DNA from: Pseudomonadota bacterium
GTDB lineage: Bacteria; Pseudomonadota; Alphaproteobacteria; Rhizobiales; Xanthobacteraceae
DNA length: 64,000 bases
Direction of reading: 5' to 3'
Assembly (NCBI GenBank): GCA_963204905.1
Contig: CAUJJN010000382.1
Span: 25,798 to 89,797, forward strand
The notes under the pieces were generated by a model. It saw only the letters and a program-made list of their open reading frames with translations, was not told the origin of the DNA and searched no databases. The first letter of the stretch is position 1. Each line of letters starts with the position of its first letter. Shown here piece after piece: positions 30,732 through 39,515 of this stretch. The position numbers and the translations under genes are program-made.

Positions 30732-32746
30732 CGGCGGCCCTGCTCAACAAGCATTCGGTGCGGTTTCGCCTTTTGGCGATCGCACTCTTGCCGATGCTCG
30801 TCATCCTGCCGCTGCTTCTCGGCATCAGCATCCATCGCTGGAACGCGAAATTCGACGCGGCATTGACGTCCAAGGCCTATGACGACCTGACCATCGCCAG
30901 ACAGTACCTGGCGCGGATCCTTGACAACACCCAAAGCCGTCTCGATGCCTCGGTTCAATCGGCGCGGTTCCAATCGATCCTCGCCACCTCCGCCGCAGCG
31001 CCTGCTCCGCTTGGCAATTTTCTGCAAGAGACAGCGACAGCACACGCGCTGAGTTTTCTCTACATCGTGGACAGTAACGGCAAGGTCGTGGCGAGTAACT
31101 ATCCCATGGCGGCCGCGCCACGCGCGGATTGGCCGGTCATCACCGCGGCGCTCGGGGGAGCCGCTCGCACGGCGATCGACGTGTTTCAACCCATCGAGCT
31201 CGCCAAATTCTCGAACGACCTTGTCCGGCAGGCGTACGTCGACATCGTCGTGACGGAGCGGAGCCTGCCCACGACCAGAACCCAGGAAACCCGGGGCCTG
31301 GTGCTCCAGTCGGCCGTCCCGTTTGATTTGCCTGACGGCGCGCATGCCGCGTTGGTCGGCGGTATCCTCCTCAATCACAATCTGGGCTTCGTCGACAGGA
31401 TCAACGATCTGATCTTCTCCGAGAGGGGTCTGCCGGAAGGAAGCAAGGGGACCGTCACTCTGTTTCTCGACGATGTGCGCATCAGCACGAATGTCCTCAT
31501 GTTCGAGGGGAAGCGCGCTATCGGCACGCGCGTCTCAACCGAAGTCCGAAACGCAGTGCTCGGTCGGGGCCAGATCTGGCTAGACAGCGCCTTCGTCGTC
31601 AATGACTGGTATGTTTCTGCCTATGAGCCGCTGCTCGACAGCCATGATCGCCGCGTCGGCATGCTTTATGCCGGATATCTCGAGATGCCGTTCACGCAGG
31701 CCAAACGCCAGACGGTGATCGAAATCGCGCTCGCCTTCTTGCTTGCGGTGATCGCCACCGTACCCTTGTTCCTGAAATGGGCCGCGGCGATCTTTCAGCC
31801 GCTGGAGCGCATGACGGACACGATCTCCCAGGTTGAAGGCGGCAAACTGGATGCCCGCACCGGGCCGGTGCCTGGAACGGACGAGCTCACGCGTGTTGCT
31901 GTTCAACTCGACCGGATGCTCGATCGGCTCGGCGAGCAGGACCTGGAGCTCAGGGCCGCGAACCAGACGCTCAATCAGCGTGTCGAGGAGCGGACCAGCA
32001 AGCTCGTACAGGCCAATCGACAATTGGAAACGACGACCAAGCAGCTCATCATGTCTGAGAAATTGGCCACGATCGGCGAGATCACCGCGGGTGTGGCGCA
32101 CGAAATAAACAATCCGATCGCGGTGATGCAGGGCAATCTGGAGATCATCAAGGATCTGATGGGCCCGAAAGCGGAGGAGGCAAAGACCGAGTTTCGGCTG
32201 ATCGACGAGCAGATGAGCCGGGTGAGCGAGATCGTGACGCGCTTGCTTCAGTTTGCCAAGCCGCAGGAATATGTCGGCTATACGGACCAGTATGACCCCG
32301 GGACCGTCGTCACGGACACGCTGCCGCTCGTGAAACATCTGCTGAACAAGACGACGATATCGGTCGAAAGGGACTTTCGCGCGACACGATTGGTGACGAT
32401 GAACAGGACCGAGCTGCAGCAGGTTGTCGTCAATCTGCTGGTCAACGCGATCCACGCGATGGCGAAAGGTGGTCGTCTGACGGTGCGGACCTGCGATCGC
32501 GACGACGGTGCGCGTTACGGCATCGCGATCGAGGTCATCGACACCGGAAGCGGCATGTCGCCCGAGGTAAAGCAGCGAATTTTCGATCCGTTCTTCTCGA
32601 CCAAGCAGCGAGAAGGCACGGGTCTTGGGCTTTCTATCAGCCAGATGCTGGTGACCCGCCAAGGGGGCAAGATCACGGTCAAAAGCGAGCGCGGCAAGGG
32701 TACGGCGTTCACGGTCTGGTTGCCGTCGGTCGACTTATCGCGCTGA
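30710..32746 (+). CDS. membrane sensor histidine kinase (cache-like sensor, HAMP, HATPase)
   Basis: Two TM segments, periplasmic sensor, HAMP, H-box GVAHEINNPIAVMQGNLEII, N/G boxes; overlaps regulator by 22 nt. Confidence 0.93.
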   Translation: MRKLAVLTAALLNKHSVRFRLLAIALLPMLVILPLLLGISIHRWNAKFDAALTSKAYDDLTIARQYLARILDNTQSRLDASVQSARFQSILATSAAAPAPLGNFLQETATAHALSFLYIVDSNGKVVASNYPMAAAPRADWPVITAALGGAARTAIDVFQPIELAKFSNDLVRQAYVDIVVTERSLPTTRTQETRGLVLQSAVPFDLPDGAHAALVGGILLNHNLGFVDRINDLIFSERGLPEGSKGTVTLFLDDVRISTNVLMFEGKRAIGTRVSTEVRNAVLGRGQIWLDSAFVVNDWYVSAYEPLLDSHDRRVGMLYAGYLEMPFTQAKRQTVIEIALAFLLAVIATVPLFLKWAAAIFQPLERMTDTISQVEGGKLDARTGPVPGTDELTRVAVQLDRMLDRLGEQDLELRAANQTLNQRVEERTSKLVQANRQLETTTKQLIMSEKLATIGEITAGVAHEINNPIAVMQGNLEIIKDLMGPKAEEAKTEFRLIDEQMSRVSEIVTRLLQFAKPQEYVGYTDQYDPGTVVTDTLPLVKHLLNKTTISVERDFRATRLVTMNRTELQQVVVNLLVNAIHAMAKGGRLTVRTCDRDDGARYGIAIEVIDTGSGMSPEVKQRIFDPFFSTKQREGTGLGLSISQMLVTRQGGKITVKSERGKGTAFTVWLPSVDLSR

Positions 32747-32753
32747 CGGAACG

Positions 32754-32787
32754 GGACATTTCGTCTTTTGTGGACGACACATTGTCC
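32754..32787 (+). promoter_or_regulatory. Paired upstream activator sites, set E
   Basis: GGACATTTCGTCT (32754-32766) and CGACACATTGTCC (32775-32787), starts 21 bp apart. Confidence 0.65.
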
Positions 32788-32840
32788 TCCGTCGGACCGA
32801 AGCACGCGGCCACGGCATTGATTTACGGGAACATTCGGTC

Positions 32841-32855
32841 TGGCATGCGGGTTGC
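32841..32855 (+). promoter_or_regulatory. sigma-54 -24/-12 promoter (set E)
   Basis: TGGCATGCGGGTTGC; GG-N10-GC; 66 bp from second palindrome start. Confidence 0.8.
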
Positions 32856-32917
32856 TTTAAGTTAGGTCGATAGACAACACGGATCAGCGTCGCAAATCAT
32901 CGGAAGGAGACCACATA

Positions 32918-33115
32918 ATGTCTCGTCATCACGGCAAGATGCCGCCCGTTCCACCGGCCAATCGCAGTTCGAAAGGCGTGGGTGGCGCCCCCGACGCCAA
33001 GCAGGATACGTCGTCGAAAAAGCGCGAGGACAATGACGCCGAACAGGGCGAGACGGCGAACATTCGCGAGAACACCACCAATGCTGGTTACTTCCGCGGT
33101 CGGCGGGTCAAGTAA
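32918..33115 (+). CDS. small hydrophilic hypothetical protein (65 aa)
   Basis: MSRHHGKMPPVPPANRSSKGVGGAPDAKQDTSSKKREDNDAEQGETANIRENTTNAGYFRGRRVK; downstream of set E promoter. Confidence 0.65.
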   Translation: MSRHHGKMPPVPPANRSSKGVGGAPDAKQDTSSKKREDNDAEQGETANIRENTTNAGYFRGRRVK

Positions 33116-33186
33116 GCCGGCCAAGTGAACTGTCGCTGACCGGCATGAGCCATCGGCCATCCGCGTAAATAACAAGGAGTTCCGAG

Positions 33187-33576
33187 ATGACCGTCGTCAC
33201 TATTGCGCAGCTTTCAAAGGATTTGCAGGCATCGGCGCAGTCGGTCATCGATCGGGCGGGGCTTATTCCGCAATCGCCCGATCAGGGTCTGAGCGCCAAC
33301 GATCTGCTGTCCTGTCTCCTTCAGACGTCGATCCCTATGGCGGCCTTTCTGCGCAACAATAGTCTTTACACCGACGACGACGGCTTGCACTTCGATCTGG
33401 CCCGCTTTCCGGCGATACAGGCCGTCGCCAGCCAGATCATTGCCGAATACCAGGCTGGCAATCGCGACGATCTCTGGCAGAAATACGATCTTCAAACGGA
33501 CGAGGATGCCGACACGAATGGCGGGTATATTTTGACGGCGCTTGCCACGCTGGAGATACTTTACGGTCCGCGCTAA
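33187..33576 (+). CDS. hypothetical protein (129 aa)
   Basis: Clean ORF with upstream aaggagt; no family recognised. Confidence 0.65.
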   Translation: MTVVTIAQLSKDLQASAQSVIDRAGLIPQSPDQGLSANDLLSCLLQTSIPMAAFLRNNSLYTDDDGLHFDLARFPAIQAVASQIIAEYQAGNRDDLWQKYDLQTDEDADTNGGYILTALATLEILYGPR

Positions 33577-33655
33577 TCCAGGGCCTACGGCGAGCGCAGA
33601 CTTTGTGGAAGTGGATGTGTTGTCCTCGGTCCGCTGGGCCGCAACCGGCGAGGGA

Positions 33656-34285
33656 ATGTTGAGCAAAGACCATGTAACGACGCCGAAGACGGTGATGATC
33701 ATCCGGCACGGTGAGAAGCTTGGCGATCCTGGCGACGACAAGGACGCGGGGTCTAGTCTGTCCGCACACGGCGCGGCGCGCGCGGCCGCGTTGCCGAGCC
33801 TTTTCCTGCCACCCGCCATGAGCCGTGAGTGTGTGCTGGAACACGATTCCCACGTGGGGCTGACGGCCACCTATGTGGCCGGCAAGGTGCCCAAAGGTGC
33901 CGCGCGGTTTCCTGTGCCGGACTTCCTCTTCTCGACTGCGCACTCGCCGAAAAGCAAACGTCCGAGGCAGACCATCACGCCGCTCGCCGCTGCACTCGGA
34001 TTGCCGATCAACCACGATTACAGCGACGACAAGAAGGACATCGACGCGCTCGCCACTCTGCTCCGGACCTCGCACTATGCCGGCAAAACCGTCCTGATCT
34101 GCTGGCATCACGGCACCATATCGAACCTCGCGACTGCGCTCGGCGCCACCGGTGCCACGCCCTGGGCCCCAACAGTGTTCGATCGGGTGTGGGTCATCCA
34201 CTATGATGCGGCACGCGCCATCCGCCAATTCGGCCAGGAACTTCTGTTCGGCGATGAAACAAACGTGCCTACCGCCCCTTGGTGA
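33656..34285 (+). CDS. histidine phosphatase superfamily-like protein
   Basis: TVMIIRHGEKLGDPGD (RHG motif) ... FSTAHSPKSKRPRQT, WHHGTISNLA. Confidence 0.7.
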   Translation: MLSKDHVTTPKTVMIIRHGEKLGDPGDDKDAGSSLSAHGAARAAALPSLFLPPAMSRECVLEHDSHVGLTATYVAGKVPKGAARFPVPDFLFSTAHSPKSKRPRQTITPLAAALGLPINHDYSDDKKDIDALATLLRTSHYAGKTVLICWHHGTISNLATALGATGATPWAPTVFDRVWVIHYDAARAIRQFGQELLFGDETNVPTAPW

Positions 34286-34379
34286 TGCGCGTTCGGAATG
34301 AGCGGGCCCGTGGCGACCACGGCCCGCGGCGGATACTTTCGCTGGCCGTCTACCCCGGCAGCTTCTGCACCAAGGTCTT

Positions 34380-34415
34380 GGACATTTTGTCCGTCAACGA
34401 ACCGACAACATGTCC
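34380..34415 (+). promoter_or_regulatory. Paired upstream activator sites, set F
   Basis: GGACATTTTGTCC (34380-34392) and CGACAACATGTCC (34403-34415), starts 23 bp apart. Confidence 0.75.
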
Positions 34416-34468
34416 AAGTGGCAGCGACGTCTTTCGGGTAATTGATTGATATTTCAAGCCATACGATC

Positions 34469-34483
34469 TGGCACAGCTGTTGC
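34469..34483 (+). promoter_or_regulatory. sigma-54 -24/-12 promoter (set F)
   Basis: TGGCACAGCTGTTGC; GG-N10-GC; 66 bp from second palindrome start. Confidence 0.83.
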
Positions 34484-34868
34484 TCTGTAGATAAGCTACG
34501 GTAACGCGTCTGCATTGCCGGCCGCTCCTGCAATCCAGCGATCGGCTCCTCTATGCCGAGCACGTGAGTGCCGAAAACGGTAGACCGCCGTTTCGGGCGG
34601 CGTGTCCAGCACGTTTCGTTAGGCGAAAACGATGGTGATGTGTGGCGAAATGTCAGGTCATTCAGGCAATGGCGAACCGCGCGAGAACGCACGTAAGGTC
34701 GAAGGTTCAATATCTCGGCAGGAAAAACGGTCTCACCTTCAACGGGAAGACAACGCCAACGTTGGGCGAGGGGGATGAAATTGTCGCCGTCTGAGGATGG
34801 TATGGGATCTGATTGACGATATCGCGAAGATCGCCGCGCCGAAATGGAATCGCACCAGCCGATGAGGC

Positions 34869-35123
34869 ATGACGATGAAGGATAAGATCAAGGAGAACAT
34901 GGAGGTCGTTGGATTCGAGGGCGGCCATCTTGGTGTCGTCGACTGCGTCGAAGGGGATCGGATCAAGCTCAAGAAGCGGGACGGCGATCACGGGAAGCAA
35001 GACAAGCATCACCACTATATTAGTCTTGATCTTGTGAATGATATCCAAAACCATAAGGTTCGGCTTTGCTGCGACGCTGACATCGACGCGCTCTTCGAGG
35101 GCACAGGTCGGATCGACCGGTGA
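34869..35123 (+). CDS. DUF2171 family protein (copy 1)
   Basis: KDKIKENMEVVGFEGGHLGVVDCVEGDRIKLKKRDGDHGKQDKHHHYISLDLV. Confidence 0.8.
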   Translation: MTMKDKIKENMEVVGFEGGHLGVVDCVEGDRIKLKKRDGDHGKQDKHHHYISLDLVNDIQNHKVRLCCDADIDALFEGTGRIDR

Positions 35124-35192
35124 AATATCGCTCGCTCACGGCGGTCGCCTGGACCATCGCTCACAACTTAAGAAGCACGAAAGGAACATGAT

Positions 35193-35450
35193 ATGATGGC
35201 GAACAACATCAAAGAAGGTATGGAGATCATCGGCGCGGACGGCGTTCATGTCGGCACCGTCGATCGGGTCGAAGGCGACCGAATCAAGCTCTCCAAGAAA
35301 GACAGTTTCGGCACCCACGCAGGCCACCACCACTACATCGAGCTCGGTTTCGTTGCCGGTGTCGAGGGCACCAAGGTGCGGCTGTCGGCAAATGCCGATA
35401 TCGCGGTGACGTTGGAAGAAGAACCGTCGGGCCGTCCGGTCAACCTGTAG
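35193..35450 (+). CDS. DUF2171 family protein (copy 2)
   Basis: NIKEGMEIIGADGVHVGTVDRVEGDRIKLSKKDSFGTHAGHHHYIELGFVAGVEGTKVRLSANAD. Confidence 0.82.
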   Translation: MMANNIKEGMEIIGADGVHVGTVDRVEGDRIKLSKKDSFGTHAGHHHYIELGFVAGVEGTKVRLSANADIAVTLEEEPSGRPVNL

Positions 35451-35516
35451 CAACAAGTCGATGCCCAGCGGCGCGCGGCCGGGCACCGATGCGGACTCGC
35501 ATCACCCGCGCACTAT

Positions 35517-35552
35517 GGACATGTTGTCATGAGCCCCATGTACAGCATGTCT
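35517..35552 (+). promoter_or_regulatory. Paired upstream activator-like sites, set G (upstream of FDH/DyP/encapsulin block)
   Basis: GGACATGTTGTCA (35517-35529) and GTACAGCATGTCT (35540-35552), starts 23 bp apart; -24/-12 not intact. Confidence 0.55.
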
Positions 35553-35663
35553 GCGCGGGTGCCCGATTATTCAACCTAGCCTATTGATCGCGATAGGAAC
35601 TCAAACTGACGCGTCGGTTTCTCATTCATGAGCAAGACGTGTGATCATTGGAGATAAAGGACG

Positions 35664-35858
35664 ATGCAGGAATACGATCTCTACATCAATGTGAAGAAGC
35701 CGGCGATTGGCCTTTACGTCAAAAAGGGTGCGAGCCTTCCTGATATCGCCGACAAGTCGGACTGGGTGTTCGACGGAACCTCGGCCCAAGATCTTCTGCC
35801 GCCGAGCGTCATCGAAGGGGTCAACGCCTTCGGTCACGCTTTTCGCGACATGGATTGA
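35664..35858 (+). CDS. small hypothetical protein (64 aa)
   Basis: MQEYDLYINVKKPAIGLYVKKGASLPDIADKSDWVFDGTSAQDLLPPSVIEGVNAFGHAFRDMD. Confidence 0.65.
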   Translation: MQEYDLYINVKKPAIGLYVKKGASLPDIADKSDWVFDGTSAQDLLPPSVIEGVNAFGHAFRDMD

Positions 35859-35909
35859 GCCGGACAGCGCGCGCAAGCGCCTGAAGGAAGGGGAGAGAGG
35901 ATTGACCAC

Positions 35910-37070
35910 ATGGCAACCGTATTGTGCGTGCTCTATCCCGATCCGACCACCGGCTATCCGCCGCATTATGCGCGCGACGAGATTCCCCTGATCGCGGACT
36001 ACGCCGACGGGCAATCCCTGCCAAGACCTCGGGGGCCGCTCGGCTTCCGTCCTGGCGAGCTCATTGGCTGCGTTTCAGGAGAACTCGGTCTCAGGCACGT
36101 CCTGGAGAAGGCTGGTCACAAGCTCATCGTGACCAGCGACAAGGAGGGGCCCGGCTCGGAATTCGAGCGATGGCTTCCAGAGGCCGATGTCGTGATCTCC
36201 CAGCCTTTCTGGCCGGCCTATCTCACCGCCGAGCGCATTGCCAGGGCACCCAGACTGAAGCTTGCAGTGACCGCAGGGATCGGCTCCGATCACGTCGACC
36301 TCGCTGCGGCCGCGGCCGCCGGTATCACGGTCGCGGAGGTGACCGGTTCGAATTGCGTCAGCGTCGCCGAGCACGTTGTCATGATGGTGCTGGCGCTGGT
36401 CCGCAACTACCTGCCCTCACACGCGATATCAGTTACCGGTGGCTGGAACATCGCCGATTGCGTCGCCCGCAGTTACGACCTTGAGGGAATGCACTTCGGC
36501 ACGATCGGCGCCGGCCGGATCGGTCTCGCGGTGTTACGACGGCTGAAGCCGTTCGATGTACCTTTGCACTATACCCAGCGTCACCGGCTCGCGGCCGAGA
36601 CCGAAGCCGAACTCGGCCTGACCTTTCATCCGGATGTCTCGTCGCTGGTGCGCGCCGTCGACATCGTCAATCTCCAACTGCCGCTCTACCCCGCGACCGA
36701 AGGGCTATTCAACGACGCCATGTTCTCGACGATGAAGCGCGGCGCGTATCTCATCAACACGGCACGAGGGCGGCTGGTCGAACGCGACGCGGTCGTGCGA
36801 GCTCTGGAAAGTGGTCATATCGCGGGCTATGCCGGCGACGTCTGGTTCCCTCAACCCGCACCAGTCAATCATCCCTGGCGCACGATGCCCTTCAACGGCA
36901 TGACGCCTCACATTGCCGGCACGTCGCTGTCCGCGCAGGCGCGTTATGCAGCAGGCACCCTAGAAATACTGCAGGACTTCTTTGACGGCACGCCCATCCC
37001 GGACGATTATTTGATCGTCGACGGCGGGCGACTCGCCGGTACCGGTGCGAAATCTTATGGGCTGACCTGA
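35910..37070 (+). CDS. fdh: NAD-dependent formate dehydrogenase (D-2-hydroxyacid dehydrogenase superfamily)
   Basis: MATVLCVLYPDPTTGYPPHYARDEIP..., TAGIGSDHVDLAAAAAAGITVAEVTGSNCVSVAEH, GTIGAGRIGLAVLRRLKPF: FDH-specific blocks. Confidence 0.93.
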   Translation: MATVLCVLYPDPTTGYPPHYARDEIPLIADYADGQSLPRPRGPLGFRPGELIGCVSGELGLRHVLEKAGHKLIVTSDKEGPGSEFERWLPEADVVISQPFWPAYLTAERIARAPRLKLAVTAGIGSDHVDLAAAAAAGITVAEVTGSNCVSVAEHVVMMVLALVRNYLPSHAISVTGGWNIADCVARSYDLEGMHFGTIGAGRIGLAVLRRLKPFDVPLHYTQRHRLAAETEAELGLTFHPDVSSLVRAVDIVNLQLPLYPATEGLFNDAMFSTMKRGAYLINTARGRLVERDAVVRALESGHIAGYAGDVWFPQPAPVNHPWRTMPFNGMTPHIAGTSLSAQARYAAGTLEILQDFFDGTPIPDDYLIVDGGRLAGTGAKSYGLT

Positions 37071-37159
37071 TGCCGATCGATTGCAGCCGTTTTGGAGAAG
37101 GCCGGCCAGGACTTAAGCCGAGACGAAATATTCCCTAGCGGGAAATCATGGAGTTCTGA

Positions 37160-38236
37160 GTGCCATCAATTGTTTCTCAATCTGTCGTCGCAAAGCTGAC
37201 CCGCGCGGCGATCTTCATTGTCGTCAAGATCAATGCGGGCAAGGAGCCCGAGACGGCTGTTCGCGGTCTTTGCGCCGATCTGTCCTCCCTGGTACGCGGT
37301 GCCGGATTTCGACGCCTGAACGGACAGCTTTCCTGCGTAACCGGGTTTGGAACGGAGGCATGGGACAGGTTGTTCGGCGCTCCGCGGCCGAAGGAATTGC
37401 ACGCCTTTCGCGAGATTCGCGGCGTGCATACCGCCGTATCGACGCCGGGCGACATTCTTTTCCATATTCGCGCCAGCAGCATGGATCAGTGCTTTGAACT
37501 GGCGAGCAACATCATGGGGCGGCTATCCGGCTATGTTTCGGTTGTCGACGAAGTTCATGGCTTCAAGTTCTTCGACGATCGCGATCTGCTCGGCTTTGTA
37601 GACGGAACCGAGAATCCGGTCGACCAAGCCGCAGCGTCGGCAACACTCATCGGCAGCGAAGATCCGGAATTCGCCGGGGGCAGCTATGTCATCGTGCAGA
37701 AATATCTGCATGACCTCGAGCGCTGGAACAAGGTTCCCGTCGAGGAGCAGGAGAATATCATCGGCCGTCACAAGCTGTCCGATATCGAGCAGCGCGACGC
37801 CGACAAGAAGCCTTATGCACATAACGTGCTCACCAACATCGAGGAGAACGGCGAGCAACTGCAAATCCTGCGCGATAACATGCCATTCGGCGAAATCGGT
37901 AAAGGCGAGTTCGGCACCTATTTTATCGGCTTCGCCTGTTCGCCATCACGCATCGAGAAGATCCTGGAGAACATGTTCGTCGGCAATCCGCCTGGCACAT
38001 ACGATCATATTCTCGATTTCAGCCGAGCGGTGACCGGCTGTCTGTTCTTCGTGCCGACGTCGACCTTTCTCGACGCCGTCTCCGATACCGCTCCCGCCGA
38101 TACCTCGCCTGACATCGGCGATGCGGCCCCGGGTCCGGATCTTTCCGATCTGCAGGAAGCACCGGCGAAACACATGAGCGTCATTGACGCCTCACTGGGA
38201 ATTGGCTCGTTGAAGAAGAAGGCTGGCAATGAATAA
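37160..38236 (+). CDS. DyP-type peroxidase with encapsulin cargo-loading peptide
   Basis: GFVDGTENP signature; C-terminus SLGIGSLKKKAGNE contains the encapsulation-peptide motif. Confidence 0.95.
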   Translation: MPSIVSQSVVAKLTRAAIFIVVKINAGKEPETAVRGLCADLSSLVRGAGFRRLNGQLSCVTGFGTEAWDRLFGAPRPKELHAFREIRGVHTAVSTPGDILFHIRASSMDQCFELASNIMGRLSGYVSVVDEVHGFKFFDDRDLLGFVDGTENPVDQAAASATLIGSEDPEFAGGSYVIVQKYLHDLERWNKVPVEEQENIIGRHKLSDIEQRDADKKPYAHNVLTNIEENGEQLQILRDNMPFGEIGKGEFGTYFIGFACSPSRIEKILENMFVGNPPGTYDHILDFSRAVTGCLFFVPTSTFLDAVSDTAPADTSPDIGDAAPGPDLSDLQEAPAKHMSVIDASLGIGSLKKKAGNE

Positions 38237-39053
38237 TCTCCATCGACATCTTGCACCGATCTCCGACACCGCTTGGGATCAGATCGCGGACGAGGCCTCG
38301 CGCACCCTGAAGCGACATCTTGCCGGCCGGCGCGTCGTCGATGTCCCCAAGCCGAAGGGCGAAACTCTGTCGGCCATCGGCACGGGACATCTTCAGGCGA
38401 TCGCATCGCCGGGCGATGGCATTGAGGCCCAGCAGCGCCAGCTCAAGGCCATCGTCGAACTGCGCCTTCCCTTTCAGCTCTCACGCCAGCAGATCGATGA
38501 CGTCGATCGCGGCGCCCTCGACGCGGATTGGTCTCCCGTCAAGGATGCAGCGCAAAAGATCGCGTTCGCGGAAGATCGCGCGATCTTCGACGGCTTCGCG
38601 GCGGCCGGGATCCAGGGCATTCGCGAGGCCAGCAGCAACACCAGGCTTGTTCTTCCTCCGAGCGTGAAGGCCTATCCGAGCGCTGTGGCGCAGGCGGTCA
38701 GCAGCCTGCGCCTGGCCGGTTGCAACGGACCTTATGCACTTGTTCTGGGCGCGCAGGCCTATACCGCGGCAAGCGGCGGTAGCGACGAGGGCTATCCGGT
38801 GCTGCATCACATCGAGAACATCGTTGATGGCGGCGTGATCTGGGCTCCGGCCATCGAGGGCGCCTTCGTGCTGACGACACGCGGTGGCGATTTTGAGTTG
38901 GATATCGGCCAGGATCTGTCGATCGGTTATCTCAGCCACACGGCGACGACCGTCGACCTGTATTTCCAGGAGACGTTCACGTTCCGTGTCCTGACCACCG
39001 AGGCGTCCGTTGTGCTGCAGCCCAGCCCCGCCGACGCCGCAACGACGAAGTAG
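38229..39053 (+). CDS. family 1 encapsulin shell protein
   Basis: MNNLHRHLAPISDTAWDQIADEASRTLKRHLAGRRVVDV...AAAGIQGI...GGVIWAPAIEGAFVLTTRGGDFELDIGQDLSIGYLSH; overlaps DyP stop by 8 nt. Confidence 0.95.
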   Translation: MNNLHRHLAPISDTAWDQIADEASRTLKRHLAGRRVVDVPKPKGETLSAIGTGHLQAIASPGDGIEAQQRQLKAIVELRLPFQLSRQQIDDVDRGALDADWSPVKDAAQKIAFAEDRAIFDGFAAAGIQGIREASSNTRLVLPPSVKAYPSAVAQAVSSLRLAGCNGPYALVLGAQAYTAASGGSDEGYPVLHHIENIVDGGVIWAPAIEGAFVLTTRGGDFELDIGQDLSIGYLSHTATTVDLYFQETFTFRVLTTEASVVLQPSPADAATTK

Positions 39054-39132
39054 CCGGTGGCAGGTGCGGTATCGGTCGTGATGGACAACCCCATGCGAGA
39101 ATGACGTCGAGATCAAGAGGAAGAGGTCGAAC

Positions 39133-39354
39133 ATGACGGAGCGTTTCAAAGTCGGCGATCATGTCGCCTGGAACTCTGAAGCTGGCCATGTCTCCGGCAC
39201 CGTCATCGCAATCCACACGGCCGATTTCAACTACAAGGGCTATATCCACCACGCCTCGGAGGAAGATCCGCAATACGAGATCAAGAGCGAAAAGAGCGAC
39301 CATGTCGCGGCCCACAAGGGCGGGGCCTTGCGTCTGTTGCGACGAGGAGCCTGA
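39133..39354 (+). CDS. DUF2945 (TUDOR-like) family protein
   Basis: FKVGDHVAWNSEAGHVSGTVIAIHTADFNYKGYIHHASEEDPQYEIKSEKSDHVAAHKGGALRLL. Confidence 0.85.
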   Translation: MTERFKVGDHVAWNSEAGHVSGTVIAIHTADFNYKGYIHHASEEDPQYEIKSEKSDHVAAHKGGALRLLRRGA

Positions 39355-39515
39355 TGAGCTTTCCATTCTACACCACAGGCCACTCGCACCGGAGCCTCCA
39401 TATCTTGGAAGGCGGGCGCCGTGAACCGGCGCTGCTTGTCTCAGGCGCTCAACCGCACGCCGACGGCACGATCACCTATCCGCCCCACAAGCGGAAGCAC
39501 GACCGTGACCGATAA
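39354..39515 (+). pseudogene. internally deleted DUF488-like ORF (53 aa)
   Basis: MSFPFYTTGHSHRSL (DUF488 N-terminus) joined to HILEGGRREPALLVSGAQPHADGTITYPPHKRKHDRDR (DUF488-like C-terminus). Confidence 0.45.

Noticed and set aside
35607-35621. TGACGCGTCGGTTTC as the -24/-12 for set G
   Set aside because: Position is nearly right but both invariant dinucleotides are wrong; treated as degenerate, not listed as a promoter.
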